Numbered from the stretch's first letter, positions 22,591-31,614 are shown. The stretch: 64,000 nt of DNA from Ruminococcus sp. YRD2003 (GCA_900109435.1 FNZT01000003.1:62001-126000); one strand, 5' to 3'. Notes: generated by a model not told the origin, from the sequence alone. Made by a program: numbers and translations.

Positions 22591-24264
22591 ATGGAAAAAA
22601 AAGAAAAAAAGAATGTCAGCTGGGGAGTTGTTTTCCTGCTCGGAGCACTCATCGGTGCGCTCTTTTTCATTAATATCTATGGTATAGGTATACTCGACCC
22701 TACAAATGAGGGCTGGATACTCAATTACGGCGGAGACATAACCCAGCATTACATCGGCTGGGAATTCTTCCGTGATACACCTTGGCATTTTCCGCTCGGT
22801 CTGACTGACGGCATGATCTCAGGTCAGTCAGTATCTTGTATGTTCACAGACTCGATTCCGCTGTTTGCGCTGTTCTTCAAGGCATTGTCACCTGTGCTTC
22901 CGGAGACTTTCCAGTATTGGGGGTTCTGGGGCATATTTACGTATTCGATGCAGGGAGGTATATCCTCGCTCATCCTCTACAGGCTCAGCAAGCGCCCGAT
23001 ATTCAGTCTCATAGGCTGTACAGTGTTTATAGTTTGTCCGCCTGTAATGCACCGTATGTACGGTCATGAGGCACTTGCGGGACAATGGGTGCTGCTCATA
23101 GCACTGCTCTCGTGGGTGTGTCAGGGCAGAAAATGGCGTTTCAAGGCTTCTCCTGTGATATTATGGTCTGTGAACGGCATACTTGCAGTTCTTGTTCACA
23201 TCTACTTTATCCCAATGATATATATGGTAATGCTCGGCTACATTGCGACTGACATTTTTGGCAGAAAGAAACTGCTGAGACCTATTGCCTGCTTTATCTC
23301 CACGACAGTCTGTGCTATCGGCACTATGTTCATCCTCGGAGCCTTCTCGGGCGGAGGAAGCTATAGGGCAGGCGGCCTTGGAAAATACAGCGCAAATTAC
23401 AATACTCTTTTCAACAGCCAGGGAAAGGCTAAGTATATCGCGCCCCTCAATTATCTTGACGGACAGTACGAGGGCTTTGCGTATCTCGGACTTGGGATCA
23501 TCCTCGGCGGTGCAATAGCGCTCGTATTTGTGATAGCAAGCAGTGAGGGCAGGAACCCGCTGAAATGTTTTTCTCGGTTTTCGCGTATAAGAAAAGCGGA
23601 AATAATATGTATGCTTGCCATTTTTATTATAAGCTATATTTATGCGGCAAGTCCTCGCGGAACTTTCAACGGACGTGTTATCTATGATATACAGCTTCCC
23701 GAAAAGCTCTTCGGCGCTATGAGCATTTTCAGAGCTACAGGCAGATTTGCATGGGTGTCAGAGTACATCGTATATGTTTCGGTGCTTTTCGCTATATCAA
23801 AGCTTTCGGGAAAGCGTACAGCATTGTTCTGTGTAGCTCTTATCGCGACAGTTCAGCTCCTTGACCTTCGTGTGATGATAAAAAACGAAAATATGCGCGG
23901 AGCTGTAAAAAAACAGTACGAGGATACTCTTGTTGACCCCAAGTGGGACGAACTTGCCGAAAAAGCTGACGAGATAGTATTTGCCCCGCTTCCTGTGGAT
24001 TATCTTGCGTATTATGAGCTTTTCTATGCATTCGGAGAATACGCAAACGAAAACGATATCGAACTCAATTGCTTTGCCGTAGCAAGAGGCAATTATTCAT
24101 CGATGCGCGATGATTCCGATGAGAAGCTTCAGCAGGTGGTTGACGGAACAAGCGAGGAGAACTATATTATCGTTTTCTTTGATGAAGCAGATATCCCTGA
24201 GTCAAACGACAATTTCACTGTTTATTCGCTTGACGGATATAATGTAGCGGTGAACTATAGTTAA
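22591..24264 (+). CDS. Polytopic membrane protein, DUF6311-like (GT-C glycosyltransferase-like)
   Basis: A 557-residue inner-membrane protein with about ten hydrophobic segments spread over residues 12-425 and a soluble C-terminal domain (430-557). Near the first helix pair the loop carries YGGDITQHYIGWEFFRDTPW, with an acidic D in an exported loop, and FPLGLTDG; both are typical of DUF6311, a family with GT-C-like topology thought to transfer sugars from lipid carriers. No partner gene lies nearby. Start ATG after CAAGGAGG. The sugar and acceptor are unknown; wall polymer or glycoprotein decoration is a reasonable guess. Confidence 0.8.
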   Translation: MEKKEKKNVSWGVVFLLGALIGALFFINIYGIGILDPTNEGWILNYGGDITQHYIGWEFFRDTPWHFPLGLTDGMISGQSVSCMFTDSIPLFALFFKALSPVLPETFQYWGFWGIFTYSMQGGISSLILYRLSKRPIFSLIGCTVFIVCPPVMHRMYGHEALAGQWVLLIALLSWVCQGRKWRFKASPVILWSVNGILAVLVHIYFIPMIYMVMLGYIATDIFGRKKLLRPIACFISTTVCAIGTMFILGAFSGGGSYRAGGLGKYSANYNTLFNSQGKAKYIAPLNYLDGQYEGFAYLGLGIILGGAIALVFVIASSEGRNPLKCFSRFSRIRKAEIICMLAIFIISYIYAASPRGTFNGRVIYDIQLPEKLFGAMSIFRATGRFAWVSEYIVYVSVLFAISKLSGKRTALFCVALIATVQLLDLRVMIKNENMRGAVKKQYEDTLVDPKWDELAEKADEIVFAPLPVDYLAYYELFYAFGEYANENDIELNCFAVARGNYSSMRDDSDEKLQQVVDGTSEENYIIVFFDEADIPESNDNFTVYSLDGYNVAVNYS

Positions 24265-24288
24265 ATAAAAAAAATATAGATAAAAGCC

Positions 24289-24317
24289 TTGACATCTCAT
24301 CAAGTTAGTGATATAAT
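24289..24317 (+). promoter_or_regulatory. tRNA-Pro promoter
   Basis: TTGACA, 17 bases, TATAAT, a full consensus promoter 36 bases before the tRNA. Confidence 0.88.
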
Positions 24318-24352
24318 TTATATTGTTGATTGCAGAGTATTCAATACACTGA

Positions 24353-24428
24353 CTGGGTGTGGCGCAGTTGGTAGCGCGCTACCTTGGGGTGGTAGAGGCC
24401 GTGGGTTCAAGTCCCGTCACTCAGACCA
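24353..24428 (+). tRNA. tRNA-Pro(GGG)
   Basis: 76 nt with encoded CCA. Acceptor CTGGGTG / CACTCAG, discriminator A; anticodon stem CTACC / GGTAG with loop TTGGGGT, anticodon GGG, reading CCC (and CCU) codons. Canonical T loop GGTTCAAGTCC. Confidence 0.96.
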
Positions 24429-24450
24429 GTTGCGATCAGCAACCCCATAA

Positions 24451-24479
24451 AGCTCCGTGGCAATAGCTGCGGAGTTTTT
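24451..24479 (+). terminator. Terminator after tRNA-Pro
   Basis: CTCCG, loop, CGGAG then TTTTTCTTTT, about 25 bases past the tRNA. Confidence 0.65.
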
Positions 24480-24496
24480 CTTTTGCCAATAAATTA

Positions 24497-24532
24497 AAAA
24501 AAGACGTATACATCGATGTATACGTCTTTTTT
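24497..24532. terminator. Bidirectional terminator, perfect palindrome
   Basis: AAAAAAGACGTATACATC joined to its exact complement GATGTATACGTCTTTTTT, 36 bp. It ends tyrS on the minus strand and backs up the tRNA-Pro terminator on the plus strand. Confidence 0.88.
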
Positions 24533-24537
24533 GAGTT

Positions 24538-25755
24538 TTATTTTACTGTTACCTTCTTGAACGCTTTCTTTCCTTTGCGGACGATGATATCCTTATCCAG
24601 AGTTATCATAGCCTTCGGGTCGGACACCTTCACATCGTCAACAGTGATACCGCCCTGCTGAACGAGTCTGCGTGCTTCCGATATAGAGGGAGCGAGCTCC
24701 GCCTTGACGAGGATATTGAGTATGCCCATAGCTCCGTCGGTGAGGTCTGCGGCGCTTATTTCTGCAACAGGCATATTCTCGTTGTCGCCGTTTCCGCCGA
24801 AGAGAGCCTTTGCAGCAGCCTTGGCTTTTTCAGCTTCTTCCTCACCGTGTACAAGCTTTGTCAGCTCGTAAGCGAGAAGCTCCTTAGCCGCGTTGAACTG
24901 GGCGCCCTCCATAGTTTTTTCCATTTCCTCTATCTGCTCAACAGGTACGAAAGTGAGCATTTTCAGGCATTTGATAACATCGGCATCGTCGACGTTCCTC
25001 CAGTACTGGAAGAAGTCGTACGGAGAGGTCTTTTCGGGATCAAGCCATACAGCACCTTTCTCGGTCTTGCCCATTTTTTTGCCCTCGGAGTTGAGGAGCA
25101 GAGTGATAGTCATAGCGTATGCGTCCTTGCCGAGCTTGCGGCGTATGAGCTCTGTACCGCCGAGCATATTAGCCCACTGGTCGTCACCGCCGAACTGCAT
25201 ATTGCAGTTGTAGTCCTGATAGAGCTTGTAGAAGTCGTAGCTCTGCATTATCATGTAATTGAACTCAAGGAACGTGAGACCGCGCTCCATACGCTGCTTG
25301 TAGCACTCATGCGAGAGCATACGGTTGACGCTGAAATGAGCGCCCACCTCACGGAGCACCTCAATGTAGTTGAGATTCATGAGCCAGTCAGCATTATTGA
25401 CGATGATAGCTTTATCGTCCGAGAAGTCGATGAAGCGGCTCATCTGCTTTTTGAAGCAGCCAACGTTGTGCTGTATCGTTTCGGGAGTCATCATTTTGCG
25501 CATATCGGTCTTGCCAGAGGGGTCGCCGATCATAGCGGTACCGCCGCCGATGAGGACAATAGGCTTATTGCCTGCTTCCTGGAGGCGCTTCATCAGGCAG
25601 AGAGCCATGAAATGTCCGACGTGCAGGGAGTCGGCGGTGGGGTCAAAGCCGATGTAAAACGTAGCCTTGCCCGCGTTTATGAGCTCCTCGATCTCCTTCT
25701 CGTCAGTAAGCTGAGCGAGAAGACCTCTTCGTTTGAGTTCTTCAAAAATTGTCAT
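24538..25755 (-). CDS. tyrS: Tyrosyl-tRNA synthetase
   Basis: A 405-residue class I synthetase that charges tRNA-Tyr. Rossmann domain with the HIGH-type signature HVGHFMAL (about 42-49), Tyr-binding residues in [22 protein letters not shown] (split by the fold), and the KMSKS-type loop [10 protein letters not shown] (about 228-237). The C-terminal S4 RNA-binding domain is present ([20 protein letters not shown]). Family length is normal. ATG after GGAGAATTATT; the last 14 bases of the upstream membrane-protein gene overlap its start. A Tyr-type T-box heads this gene cluster 1.1 kb upstream. Confidence 0.97.
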   Translation of the reverse strand: MTIFEELKRRGLLAQLTDEKEIEELINAGKATFYIGFDPTADSLHVGHFMALCLMKRLQEAGNKPIVLIGGGTAMIGDPSGKTDMRKMMTPETIQHNVGCFKKQMSRFIDFSDDKAIIVNNADWLMNLNYIEVLREVGAHFSVNRMLSHECYKQRMERGLTFLEFNYMIMQSYDFYKLYQDYNCNMQFGGDDQWANMLGGTELIRRKLGKDAYAMTITLLLNSEGKKMGKTEKGAVWLDPEKTSPYDFFQYWRNVDDADVIKCLKMLTFVPVEQIEEMEKTMEGAQFNAAKELLAYELTKLVHGEEEAEKAKAAAKALFGGNGDNENMPVAEISAADLTDGAMGILNILVKAELAPSISEARRLVQQGGITVDDVKVSDPKAMITLDKDIIVRKGKKAFKKVTVK

Positions 25756-26233
25756 AATAATTCTCCTTTATTTCTTTTTTGTGATTATAGTGTATACCTA
25801 TATGTCCTATACCAAGAATGATAACGGAAACTATAAGAGGTATATTCTTTCCGTAAATTCCAAGGAGCATGAAAGCCCCGACCGGAAGAGACGCACCAGC
25901 AATAGGAATTCCGAGAATACTGCTGTACATATCGGACATAGTCCGTTTGCTCATGAAGTATCTTAACCAGTAAAACTCGTAAAGAAACATAAGAAGTACA
26001 CCTGCTGCTAAAAAGCTGCTCCATACTGATATTTTTCCTATGTTGAAGTCCTTGAATATAAGACACAGACCGCTTACAAGGAATTCGCCTGTCCTTTCAA
26101 ATGCAAGCAGCAGCTTGTTCTCGTTAGCTGCAAACTTTTCATAGTCCTTCGGCTTCCGCTTCGCCCATAGTATATTCGGTATGAAAAGCATTATCAGGAA
26201 TATAAGCCCTGTGTAAGAAAAGCCAAAATTCAA
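25742..26233 (-). CDS. Small membrane protein upstream of tyrS, 163 aa
   Basis: Five or so hydrophobic segments (about 8-24, 55-72, 78-97, 113-135, 138-155) with short loops and a charged C-terminal tail ([16 protein letters not shown]). I recognise no family. TTG at 26233 is chosen because ATAGGAGG lies seven bases upstream; the ATG at 26254 has that site within it. Its 3' end overlaps tyrS by 14 bases, so the two are translationally linked. A tiny frame with its own AAAGGA site (GTG near 26282, about 15 codons) ends right at this gene's ribosome site. Confidence 0.7.
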   Translation of the reverse strand: MNFGFSYTGLIFLIMLFIPNILWAKRKPKDYEKFAANENKLLLAFERTGEFLVSGLCLIFKDFNIGKISVWSSFLAAGVLLMFLYEFYWLRYFMSKRTMSDMYSSILGIPIAGASLPVGAFMLLGIYGKNIPLIVSVIILGIGHIGIHYNHKKEIKENYYDNF

Positions 26234-26319
26234 CTTAATGCCTCCTATGGTCATAAAGAATGAAAACGTCGGTCGTTTTCACTTCTATCACATCCTTTCA
26301 AAACAGCCTTGAACTGCGA

Positions 26320-26853
26320 TCATTTGTCTTTATCAAGGAATACCCTTGAGCCTGTTGCACCTATCTGTCCCTGATACTTTCCGTTATACGGATTCAGGGC
26401 AGGGGAGTCCATTTTCGCGAAAACGAGCTGTCCGACTCTTCGACCCGCTCTGAGCTCTATAGCACACCTGTTCGCGTTGTACAGCTCAAGTGTTATCTCC
26501 CCCTTGAATCCGGGGTCTACCCAGCCGGCATTCTGAATGAAGAGCCCCATTCGTCCGAGTGAGCTCCTTCCCTCTACGAAAGCAGTGAGGTCATCGGGGA
26601 GCTCGAAGTATTCCATCGTTGTTGCAAGCACGAACTGTCCGGGGAGGATAAGATAAGTGTCGGCAGTGATAGTCCTGTACTTTATCGCCTCTCCAAGAGT
26701 TATTATGCCGGAAGGTGTATCCTCGACGACGCTGAACGTATTTCCGAGCCTAATATCAAAGCTTGCAGGCTGAATTTGCTCCTGCGTCATGGGATCTATC
26801 TTCAGTGTCTGCTCCCCGAGCATTTTAGTTATCGTCTTGTCAGAAAGTATCAT
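26320..26853 (-). CDS. dcd: dCTP deaminase
   Basis: A 177-residue trimeric cytosolic enzyme, dCTP to dUTP (and possibly on to dUMP if bifunctional). The signature blocks are IQPASFDIRLGN, VEGRSSLGRMGL (catalytic/phosphate region, with R and S) and NAGWVDPGFKGEITLELYN containing the catalytic Glu. It supplies dUMP for thymidylate synthesis; ThyX is encoded 6 kb away on the same strand. ATG at 26853 after GGGAGG. It is the first gene behind the T-box leader, an unexpected place for a nucleotide enzyme; the controlled gene is probably tyrS further along. Confidence 0.94.
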   Translation of the reverse strand: MILSDKTITKMLGEQTLKIDPMTQEQIQPASFDIRLGNTFSVVEDTPSGIITLGEAIKYRTITADTYLILPGQFVLATTMEYFELPDDLTAFVEGRSSLGRMGLFIQNAGWVDPGFKGEITLELYNANRCAIELRAGRRVGQLVFAKMDSPALNPYNGKYQGQIGATGSRVFLDKDK

Positions 26854-26873
26854 CAAATAACCTCCCAAATAAA

Positions 26874-27105
26874 AAACCCCTGTACAGCAAAACTGTACAG
26901 GGACGAATTCACTCGTGTTACCACCCTGATTCGTCGGAAGCTCCGACCTCATTGAGCTATAACGGGCATACCCGTCTGTGCCTACACAACTCAGCACAGC
27001 GACTCGCGGAAGTAGATCTCCGCACGCCCTATCTGCCTCACACCGACCGACAGCTCTCTGAACAGGGGAAAGTACGGGTTTAGTCCGTTCATTGCCTTTA
27101 ACACA
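26874..27105 (-). promoter_or_regulatory. T-box leader, probably tyrosine-specific
   Basis: On the minus strand: a Stem I apical region with CAGAGAGC and GGTCGGTGTGAGGCAG; a candidate specifier TAC (27014-27012) in GGAGATCTACTTCC; the T-box AGGGTGGTAACACG (27-nt block at 26927-26914); then the terminator CCCTGTACAG / CTGTACAGGG with a TTTTTT tract (26902-26871). Antitermination when uncharged tRNA binds would let polymerase reach dcd, the membrane gene and tyrS. The Tyr assignment rests on the TAC triplet and on tyrS being downstream. Confidence 0.88.
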
Positions 27106-27110
27106 AGAAT

Positions 27111-27139
27111 ATGATAACATATCACAGGGGAATTGTCAA
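27111..27139 (-). promoter_or_regulatory. Promoter of the T-box transcript
   Basis: On the minus strand TTGACA, 17 bases, TATCAT, directly ahead of the T-box leader. Confidence 0.8.
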
Positions 27140-27181
27140 GTCCGATATAAAGTTAATATAATGAAATATATTTGTGATTGC

Positions 27182-27210
27182 TTGACAAGAGCGTATAGAT
27201 AGTGTATAAT
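27182..27210 (+). promoter_or_regulatory. tRNA-Thr promoter
   Basis: TTGACA, 17 bases, TATAAT, 14 bases before the tRNA. It is divergent from the T-box promoter. Confidence 0.88.
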
Positions 27211-27223
27211 ATATATCGTTGGT

Positions 27224-27299
27224 GCTGATGTGGCACAGTCGGTAGCGCAACGCCTTGGTAAGGCGTAGGTCGTCGGTTCAAGTCCGATCATCAGCTCCA
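27224..27299 (+). tRNA. tRNA-Thr(GGT)
   Basis: 76 nt with CCA. Acceptor GCTGATG / CATCAGC, discriminator T; anticodon stem ACGCC / GGCGT with loop TTGGTAA, anticodon GGT, reading ACC/ACU. Canonical T loop GGTTCAAGTCC. Confidence 0.96.
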
Positions 27300-27319
27300 G
27301 CGCCGAGCAGGCGCGCAGG

Positions 27320-27354
27320 TTCGCGGTTCAGTTTTCTGAGCCGCGAATTTTTTT
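27320..27354 (+). terminator. Terminator of tRNA-Thr
   Basis: TTCGCGGTTCAG, TTTT loop, CTGAGCCGCGAA, then seven T: a very strong 12-bp stem. Confidence 0.92.
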
Positions 27355-27391
27355 GCGCTCTGCGGAGTATTTGATTTGTAACACATACACT

Positions 27392-27422
27392 AACGGGATT
27401 CAGGAAACTGGATCCCGTTTTT
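27392..27422 (+). terminator. Second hairpin terminator after tRNA-Thr
   Basis: AACGGGAT, 12-base loop, ATCCCGTT then TTTTAG. It stands between the tRNA terminator and the terminator of the convergent operon. Confidence 0.6.
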
Positions 27423-27433
27423 AGTATACAAAG

Positions 27434-27459
27434 AAGGCTTCCTGACATCAGGAAGCCTT
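27434..27459 (-). terminator. Terminator of the GNAT-U32-mltG operon
   Basis: AAGGCTTCCTGA with TCAGGAAGCCTT, a near-perfect palindrome, eight bases beyond the GNAT stop on the minus strand, then TCTTTG. Confidence 0.7.
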
Positions 27460-27466
27460 TACTGTT

Positions 27467-27922
27467 TTATTCCCACTGCTCATAGATATTCTTCACGAAT
27501 GGGATATCCTCATCTACGGTAAATCCGAGTGACCTGTAGAATTTCACCGCAGGCGCGTTATCTTTCTTGCAGCTGAGGGAGATTATCTCCACATTTTTTT
27601 CAGCGGCTATGCGGTCAATCTCGCGGAACAGCGCCTTTGCGACGCCTTGACGTCTGTAGTCTTCACGGACACAAACGTACCACACATACGCTACAGGGTA
27701 GGTTCCGTCGAAGAGATTGTAGACGAGAGCCATTGTCGCATAAGCAACGATTTTTTGATCACATCTGCCGACAATGAAGTGGTAGTCCTTATTATCCTTG
27801 CATTTTATGTACGTCTCGCGGACATTTTCAAGCGTAACGAACTCGCCAAATGTGCGTGAACAAAGCTCATAAGTCTCTTCCAGCTCATCCTCGCGAAGCT
27901 GACCGAACTCCAGATCGTTCAT
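27467..27922 (-). CDS. GNAT family N-acetyltransferase
   Basis: A 151-residue acetyl-CoA-dependent acyltransferase. Motif A is visible as VCVREDYRRQGVAKALFREI (about 87-106, with the R/Q-x-x-G-x-A/G acetyl-CoA loop), followed by motif B with YRSLGFTVDED near the C-terminus. The substrate is not predictable. Last gene of the minus-strand run; its ATG overlaps the U32 stop (TGATG), so the genes are translationally coupled. Confidence 0.9.
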   Translation of the reverse strand: MNDLEFGQLREDELEETYELCSRTFGEFVTLENVRETYIKCKDNKDYHFIVGRCDQKIVAYATMALVYNLFDGTYPVAYVWYVCVREDYRRQGVAKALFREIDRIAAEKNVEIISLSCKKDNAPAVKFYRSLGFTVDEDIPFVKNIYEQWE

Positions 27923-29139
27923 CAGTCCACCGCCTTGCGTATAACGGTACCTGCAGGGAAGGACATCTCTGACGGAAAGCTGAAACTCATCATAGCGTGG
28001 TTAGCAGTTTCTATCTGCTCGCCGTTCTCATTGAAGAGAGTATCGAGCTTCATCTCGACTGGCTTGCTTGACGGAGCAAGGAGCTCCACCGTATCGCCAG
28101 CAAAGAAGCGGTTGCGCTGGGTGCAGAACACCATGCCGTCTCTGCACTCGTCGACTACAGCAATAACGTCATAATTGCGGATATAGCCGCTGTTTTCATA
28201 GTACTGGGAGTTATCGGGTCTGCCGAAGAAGAAGCCTTCGCAGTATTGTCGGTGGCTTACCTTGTACACCTCTTCGCGTATCCAGTCAGGGAGCTTGAAA
28301 TTATACGGATCTTTGTAGTATTCGTCAACTGCGAGCCTGTAGGCGTTCGTGACAACAGTGACGTAGTACGCTGACTTGGCACGCCCCTCTATTTTGAGGC
28401 TGTACACGCCTGCATCCGCGAGTTTGTCTATATGTTCTATCATGCACATATCCTTCGCATTGAGGATATATGTGCCCTTCTCGTCCTCGAATATTGGGTA
28501 GAACTCGTTCGGGCGCTTTTCCTCGACAAGATGGTATCCCCATCGGCAAGGCTGAGCACATTCACCTCGGTTGGCGTCACGTCCTACGAGGTACTGCGAG
28601 AGCAGACATCTACCCGAGAAGGACACGCACATAGCTCCGTGAACGAAGCACTCTATATCGAGGTCTGAGCTTGTCTTTGCACGTATCTCGGCTATCTCAT
28701 CAAGGCTGAGCTCTCTTGCGAGCACAACTCTTTTCGCACCCATATTGTGGAGTTCACGCGCTGTGACGTAGTTGACGATACCTGTCTGTGTGGAGATGTG
28801 TATCTCCATGTCGGGAGCATACCTCTTTACAAGCATGAGCAATCCGATATCGGCGACTATGAGTGCATCGACTTTAGCCTCGACGGCTTCCTTAACAAAT
28901 CGTTCAAAGAACGGTATCTCGTTATTTCTCGGAAGCGTATTGCAGGTGAGGTAAACTTTCACGCCTTTGGCGTGAGCCTGCTCAACAGCCTTGACGAGCT
29001 GCTCAAACTCAAAATTCATCGGTGAAGAACGCATACCGAACTGTTTGCGTCCGAGATAGACAGCGTTGGCACCGTAATTGAGTGCCGCTGCAAGTCTCTC
29101 TTCGTCTCCCGCGGGAGCAAGGACTTCAAGTTTGTTCAT
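27922..29139 (-). CDS. Peptidase U32 family protein (TrhP/RlhA-type RNA hydroxylation protein)
   Basis: A 405-residue cytosolic protein annotated as collagenase-like but in better-studied relatives required for hydroxylation of tRNA U34 or 23S rRNA. N-terminal TIM-barrel-like part begins LEVLAPAGDEERLAAALNYG and AVYLGRKQFGMR; the U32 signature is ECFVHGAMCVSFSGRCLLS (about 165-183), and further Cys (CAQPCRWGY) may bind an iron-sulfur cluster. The length fits TrhP-like proteins. It sits between mltG and a GNAT gene in a translationally linked cluster. Confidence 0.9.
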   Translation of the reverse strand: MNKLEVLAPAGDEERLAAALNYGANAVYLGRKQFGMRSSPMNFEFEQLVKAVEQAHAKGVKVYLTCNTLPRNNEIPFFERFVKEAVEAKVDALIVADIGLLMLVKRYAPDMEIHISTQTGIVNYVTARELHNMGAKRVVLARELSLDEIAEIRAKTSSDLDIECFVHGAMCVSFSGRCLLSQYLVGRDANRGECAQPCRWGYHLVEEKRPNEFYPIFEDEKGTYILNAKDMCMIEHIDKLADAGVYSLKIEGRAKSAYYVTVVTNAYRLAVDEYYKDPYNFKLPDWIREEVYKVSHRQYCEGFFFGRPDNSQYYENSGYIRNYDVIAVVDECRDGMVFCTQRNRFFAGDTVELLAPSSKPVEMKLDTLFNENGEQIETANHAMMSFSFPSEMSFPAGTVIRKAVD

Positions 29140-29148
29140 AATGTCTCC

Positions 29149-30519
29149 TTATTCCTCAGCTTCGGCAGCCTTCATTTCCTCATACTGACGGTCTCTCTCA
29201 GCAAGGTTAGCGTTGTGCTGTTCAAGAGTCTCTGCGAAGAAAGTCTCCTTGGTGTAGATATTAGCGCAGAAGTAATAGTAATCGCTCTTTTCGTGTGCAA
29301 GAACAGCGTCGATAGCATCTATACCGGGGTTGCAGATAGCTCCGGGCGGGAGACCGGGAGTCTTGTATGTGTCATATGCGCTGACGAATGCTTCGTCGAA
29401 GTATTCCATATTCGGACGAACAACATCGTTTGCATAGTTGGATGTCGGGTCGGATTCGAGCTTCGGAAATTCATCGGAGTGCTCGAGACGGTTCCAGAAA
29501 ACAGATGCAACCTTGATCATATCCTCGGTAGAGGGAGCTTCCTTCTGAACGATAGAAGCGAACGTTACGAGCTGGTCGAGAGAGAGGTTGTTTTCCTTCA
29601 TCTTTTTCATACGTTCGGGAGTCATCTTCTCGTTGAAATTGTAGTATATCTTCTGGCAAACTTCCTCAGGCTCGCTGTTCTGGTAGAAGTAGTAGGTATC
29701 GGGGAAGAGGTAGCCCTCCATTTTCTCGAATTTCATTGTTGAGTCAAGCGGGAGCTGGTCTTCAAATTCAAAACCGAAACCGCCTGAATTGAAATAGAAG
29801 ATGAAATCATCGGCGGAGCATACGCCTTCCTCTTCGAGTTTTTCAGCGGCGTCGATGAGTGTGATACCTTCTGTGAAAGTAACTTGTATAGACTCGCCCT
29901 TCTCTTCTGTGGGTATCTTTGTGAGTTCATCTATGATAGCCTCGTAAGCCATATTCGGGCGCAGGAAGTGCTGACCTGCGATGTAGTAGGAGTTGTCATT
30001 CCTTAGCTTAGTGAAGAATTGGAAGGCTTTGGACGACCTTATGATTCCTTCTTCTTGGAGGAGTACGGATATCTCTTGAGTGCTTGCACCGTCGGGGATA
30101 ACAACGAGCTGGGTCTTGTCGCTCTTGCCGATGCCGAGCATATCCTTGCCGAAGCTTATGATGACGAGAGAAAGTATTACAGACACGCCGAAGATAAATG
30201 TCGTATAGATGATAACGCCGGGCAGTCTGCTGCGCTGTCTCTTTTTCTTTCTGTGTTTTTTATGAGGCTGCGTTACGCTTGAACGATATGGAGCGCCACC
30301 GTTTGGCTGCTGCATACGCGGTGCCTGACCGTACACAGGGGGCTGTACAGGCGAAGGAGAAGGTTGTTCCCGAACGGGTGCGGATACAGTCTCTCGAACG
30401 GGAGTATCATGGACAGGCTCGGGCCTGACCTCGCTCTGCTCGGGAGCAGGCTGAGGCTGTTCGTTTTTTCTGTCCAGCTCGTTCAAAATGTCGTTTATAG
30501 CGTCTCTGTTATCACTCAT
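29149..30519 (-). CDS. mltG: Endolytic transglycosylase MltG
   Basis: A 456-residue membrane-bound lytic transglycosylase that cleaves nascent glycan strands to end their extension. Long Pro/Gln-rich cytosolic N-tail (1-95), basic KKHRKKKRQR, one membrane helix (about 101-127), LysM-like subdomain, then the YceG catalytic domain with ASIVQKEAPSTEDMIKVASV (catalytic Glu) and the conserved FWNRL and TPGLPPGAICNPG (substrate-binding). A gene next to fthC and nucleotide metabolism genes is common in Firmicutes. Its start overlaps fthC by eight bases. Confidence 0.94.
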   Translation of the reverse strand: MSDNRDAINDILNELDRKNEQPQPAPEQSEVRPEPVHDTPVRETVSAPVREQPSPSPVQPPVYGQAPRMQQPNGGAPYRSSVTQPHKKHRKKKRQRSRLPGVIIYTTFIFGVSVILSLVIISFGKDMLGIGKSDKTQLVVIPDGASTQEISVLLQEEGIIRSSKAFQFFTKLRNDNSYYIAGQHFLRPNMAYEAIIDELTKIPTEEKGESIQVTFTEGITLIDAAEKLEEEGVCSADDFIFYFNSGGFGFEFEDQLPLDSTMKFEKMEGYLFPDTYYFYQNSEPEEVCQKIYYNFNEKMTPERMKKMKENNLSLDQLVTFASIVQKEAPSTEDMIKVASVFWNRLEHSDEFPKLESDPTSNYANDVVRPNMEYFDEAFVSAYDTYKTPGLPPGAICNPGIDAIDAVLAHEKSDYYYFCANIYTKETFFAETLEQHNANLAERDRQYEEMKAAEAEE

Positions 30520-31069
30520 TACAGAGCACCGTCCTTTCTTCTGTTACAATAAGTTTTACAGCTGCATCGTGCTTCTGCACAGGCAGACTGTCGGTGATCA
30601 TTGCTTCATATGCGAGAGCAACTGTTCTGATGTGCGGATAACGCTCGAGGAATCGGTCGTAATAGCCGCCGCCGTAGCCAAGCCGCTCGCCGTTCTCCGT
30701 GAAAGCGAGTCCGGGGACTATACATACAGTGCGCTCGGTTATCTCAGGGGAGGGCAGTGAGCTGTCGGGTGCGGGGATGCCGTACGCGTCGTCTTTAAGC
30801 GCGGCAGTATCGTTTACGATGTGGAACGTCATGTTCCCGGATCGACCGCATTTGGGGTAAGCAAGCACCTTGTTTTGGGAAAGCAGCTTTCGTGCCAGAT
30901 CCCAGGTATTTACTTCCGAACCGAACGAAGCGAACATCAGAACGATGTCTGCCTCGGAGATCTCGTTCAGTGCGATGACATTTGCGGTTATCACAACATC
31001 CTTAGCCTCTGATTTTGCCACTTTGCGCACCCCGGCGAAGTGCCTTCTGAGTTCCTTTTTATCCTGCAT
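30512..31069 (-). CDS. 5-formyltetrahydrofolate cyclo-ligase
   Basis: A 185-residue ATP-dependent enzyme, 5-formyl-THF to 5,10-methenyl-THF, recycling a stored folate form. The C-terminal signature IVPGLAFTENGERLGYGGGY (then YDRFL) is the ATP/folate-binding loop; the N-terminal MQDKKELRRHFAGVRK is the usual basic helix. Its start overlaps the DJ-1 stop (TAATG), its end overlaps mltG. Folate supply links it to glyA and thyX elsewhere in the window. Confidence 0.94.
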   Translation of the reverse strand: MQDKKELRRHFAGVRKVAKSEAKDVVITANVIALNEISEADIVLMFASFGSEVNTWDLARKLLSQNKVLAYPKCGRSGNMTFHIVNDTAALKDDAYGIPAPDSSLPSPEITERTVCIVPGLAFTENGERLGYGGGYYDRFLERYPHIRTVALAYEAMITDSLPVQKHDAAVKLIVTEERTVLCNE

Positions 31070-31614
31070 TATTCCTCACAAAGTATAGCCCTGAACAGGC
31101 GGTCGCTCTCTGCTTTGGAAACTGAAAGCTCAACGAGCTTGAGCGCAAACTGCGTTGCAACACCTGCGCCGCGCGCGGTGACGATATTGCCGTCAACAGC
31201 GACGGAGCCTTCACCGATTTTGGCACCGTCGAGCTGAGTTTCAAAGCCTTCGTAGCAGACGGCGGTCTTATTTCTGAGGAGCCCTTTGTGTCCGAGAATG
31301 GATGGAGCTGCACATATTGCGCCGATAATAATGTTTTTATCCATACAGTAGTCGATAGCTGCCTGAACATAAGGTGAGCTCTCGAGGTTGAGCGTACCGG
31401 GCATACCGCCGGGAAGGACGATCATTTCAAGCTCGTCACCGAGCACGGCTTCCTGAGCAATAGTATCGGGGACTACAGGGATACCGTGTGAGCCGACGAT
31501 AACGCTGTCACCTACGCCAACTGTAACGACCTTTTTGCCGGCACGTCTGAGTAGGTCTACAGGTGTGAGAGCCTCTATTTCTTCAAAACCTTCTGCAAGA
31601 AAAACGTATATCAT
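31069..31614 (-). CDS. DJ-1/PfpI family protein (ThiJ-like)
   Basis: A 181-residue Class I glutamine-amidotransferase-like fold. The nucleophile elbow has Cys101 in IIGAICAAPSILG and the acid Glu14 in AEGFEEIEALTPVD, matching DJ-1's Cys/Glu pair. Family members act as deglycases/glyoxalases or chaperones; activity is disputed. The ATG at 31614 (after AAAGGAAAG) is chosen over an ATG at 31644 that lacks a site. It is coupled to the folate gene. Confidence 0.9.
   Translation of the reverse strand: MIYVFLAEGFEEIEALTPVDLLRRAGKKVVTVGVGDSVIVGSHGIPVVPDTIAQEAVLGDELEMIVLPGGMPGTLNLESSPYVQAAIDYCMDKNIIIGAICAAPSILGHKGLLRNKTAVCYEGFETQLDGAKIGEGSVAVDGNIVTARGAGVATQFALKLVELSVSKAESDRLFRAILCEE

Noticed and set aside
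24847..25821. 324-codon plus-strand frame over tyrS
   Set aside because: Antisense to tyrS; His/Leu/Glu-rich shadow frame with no ribosome site.
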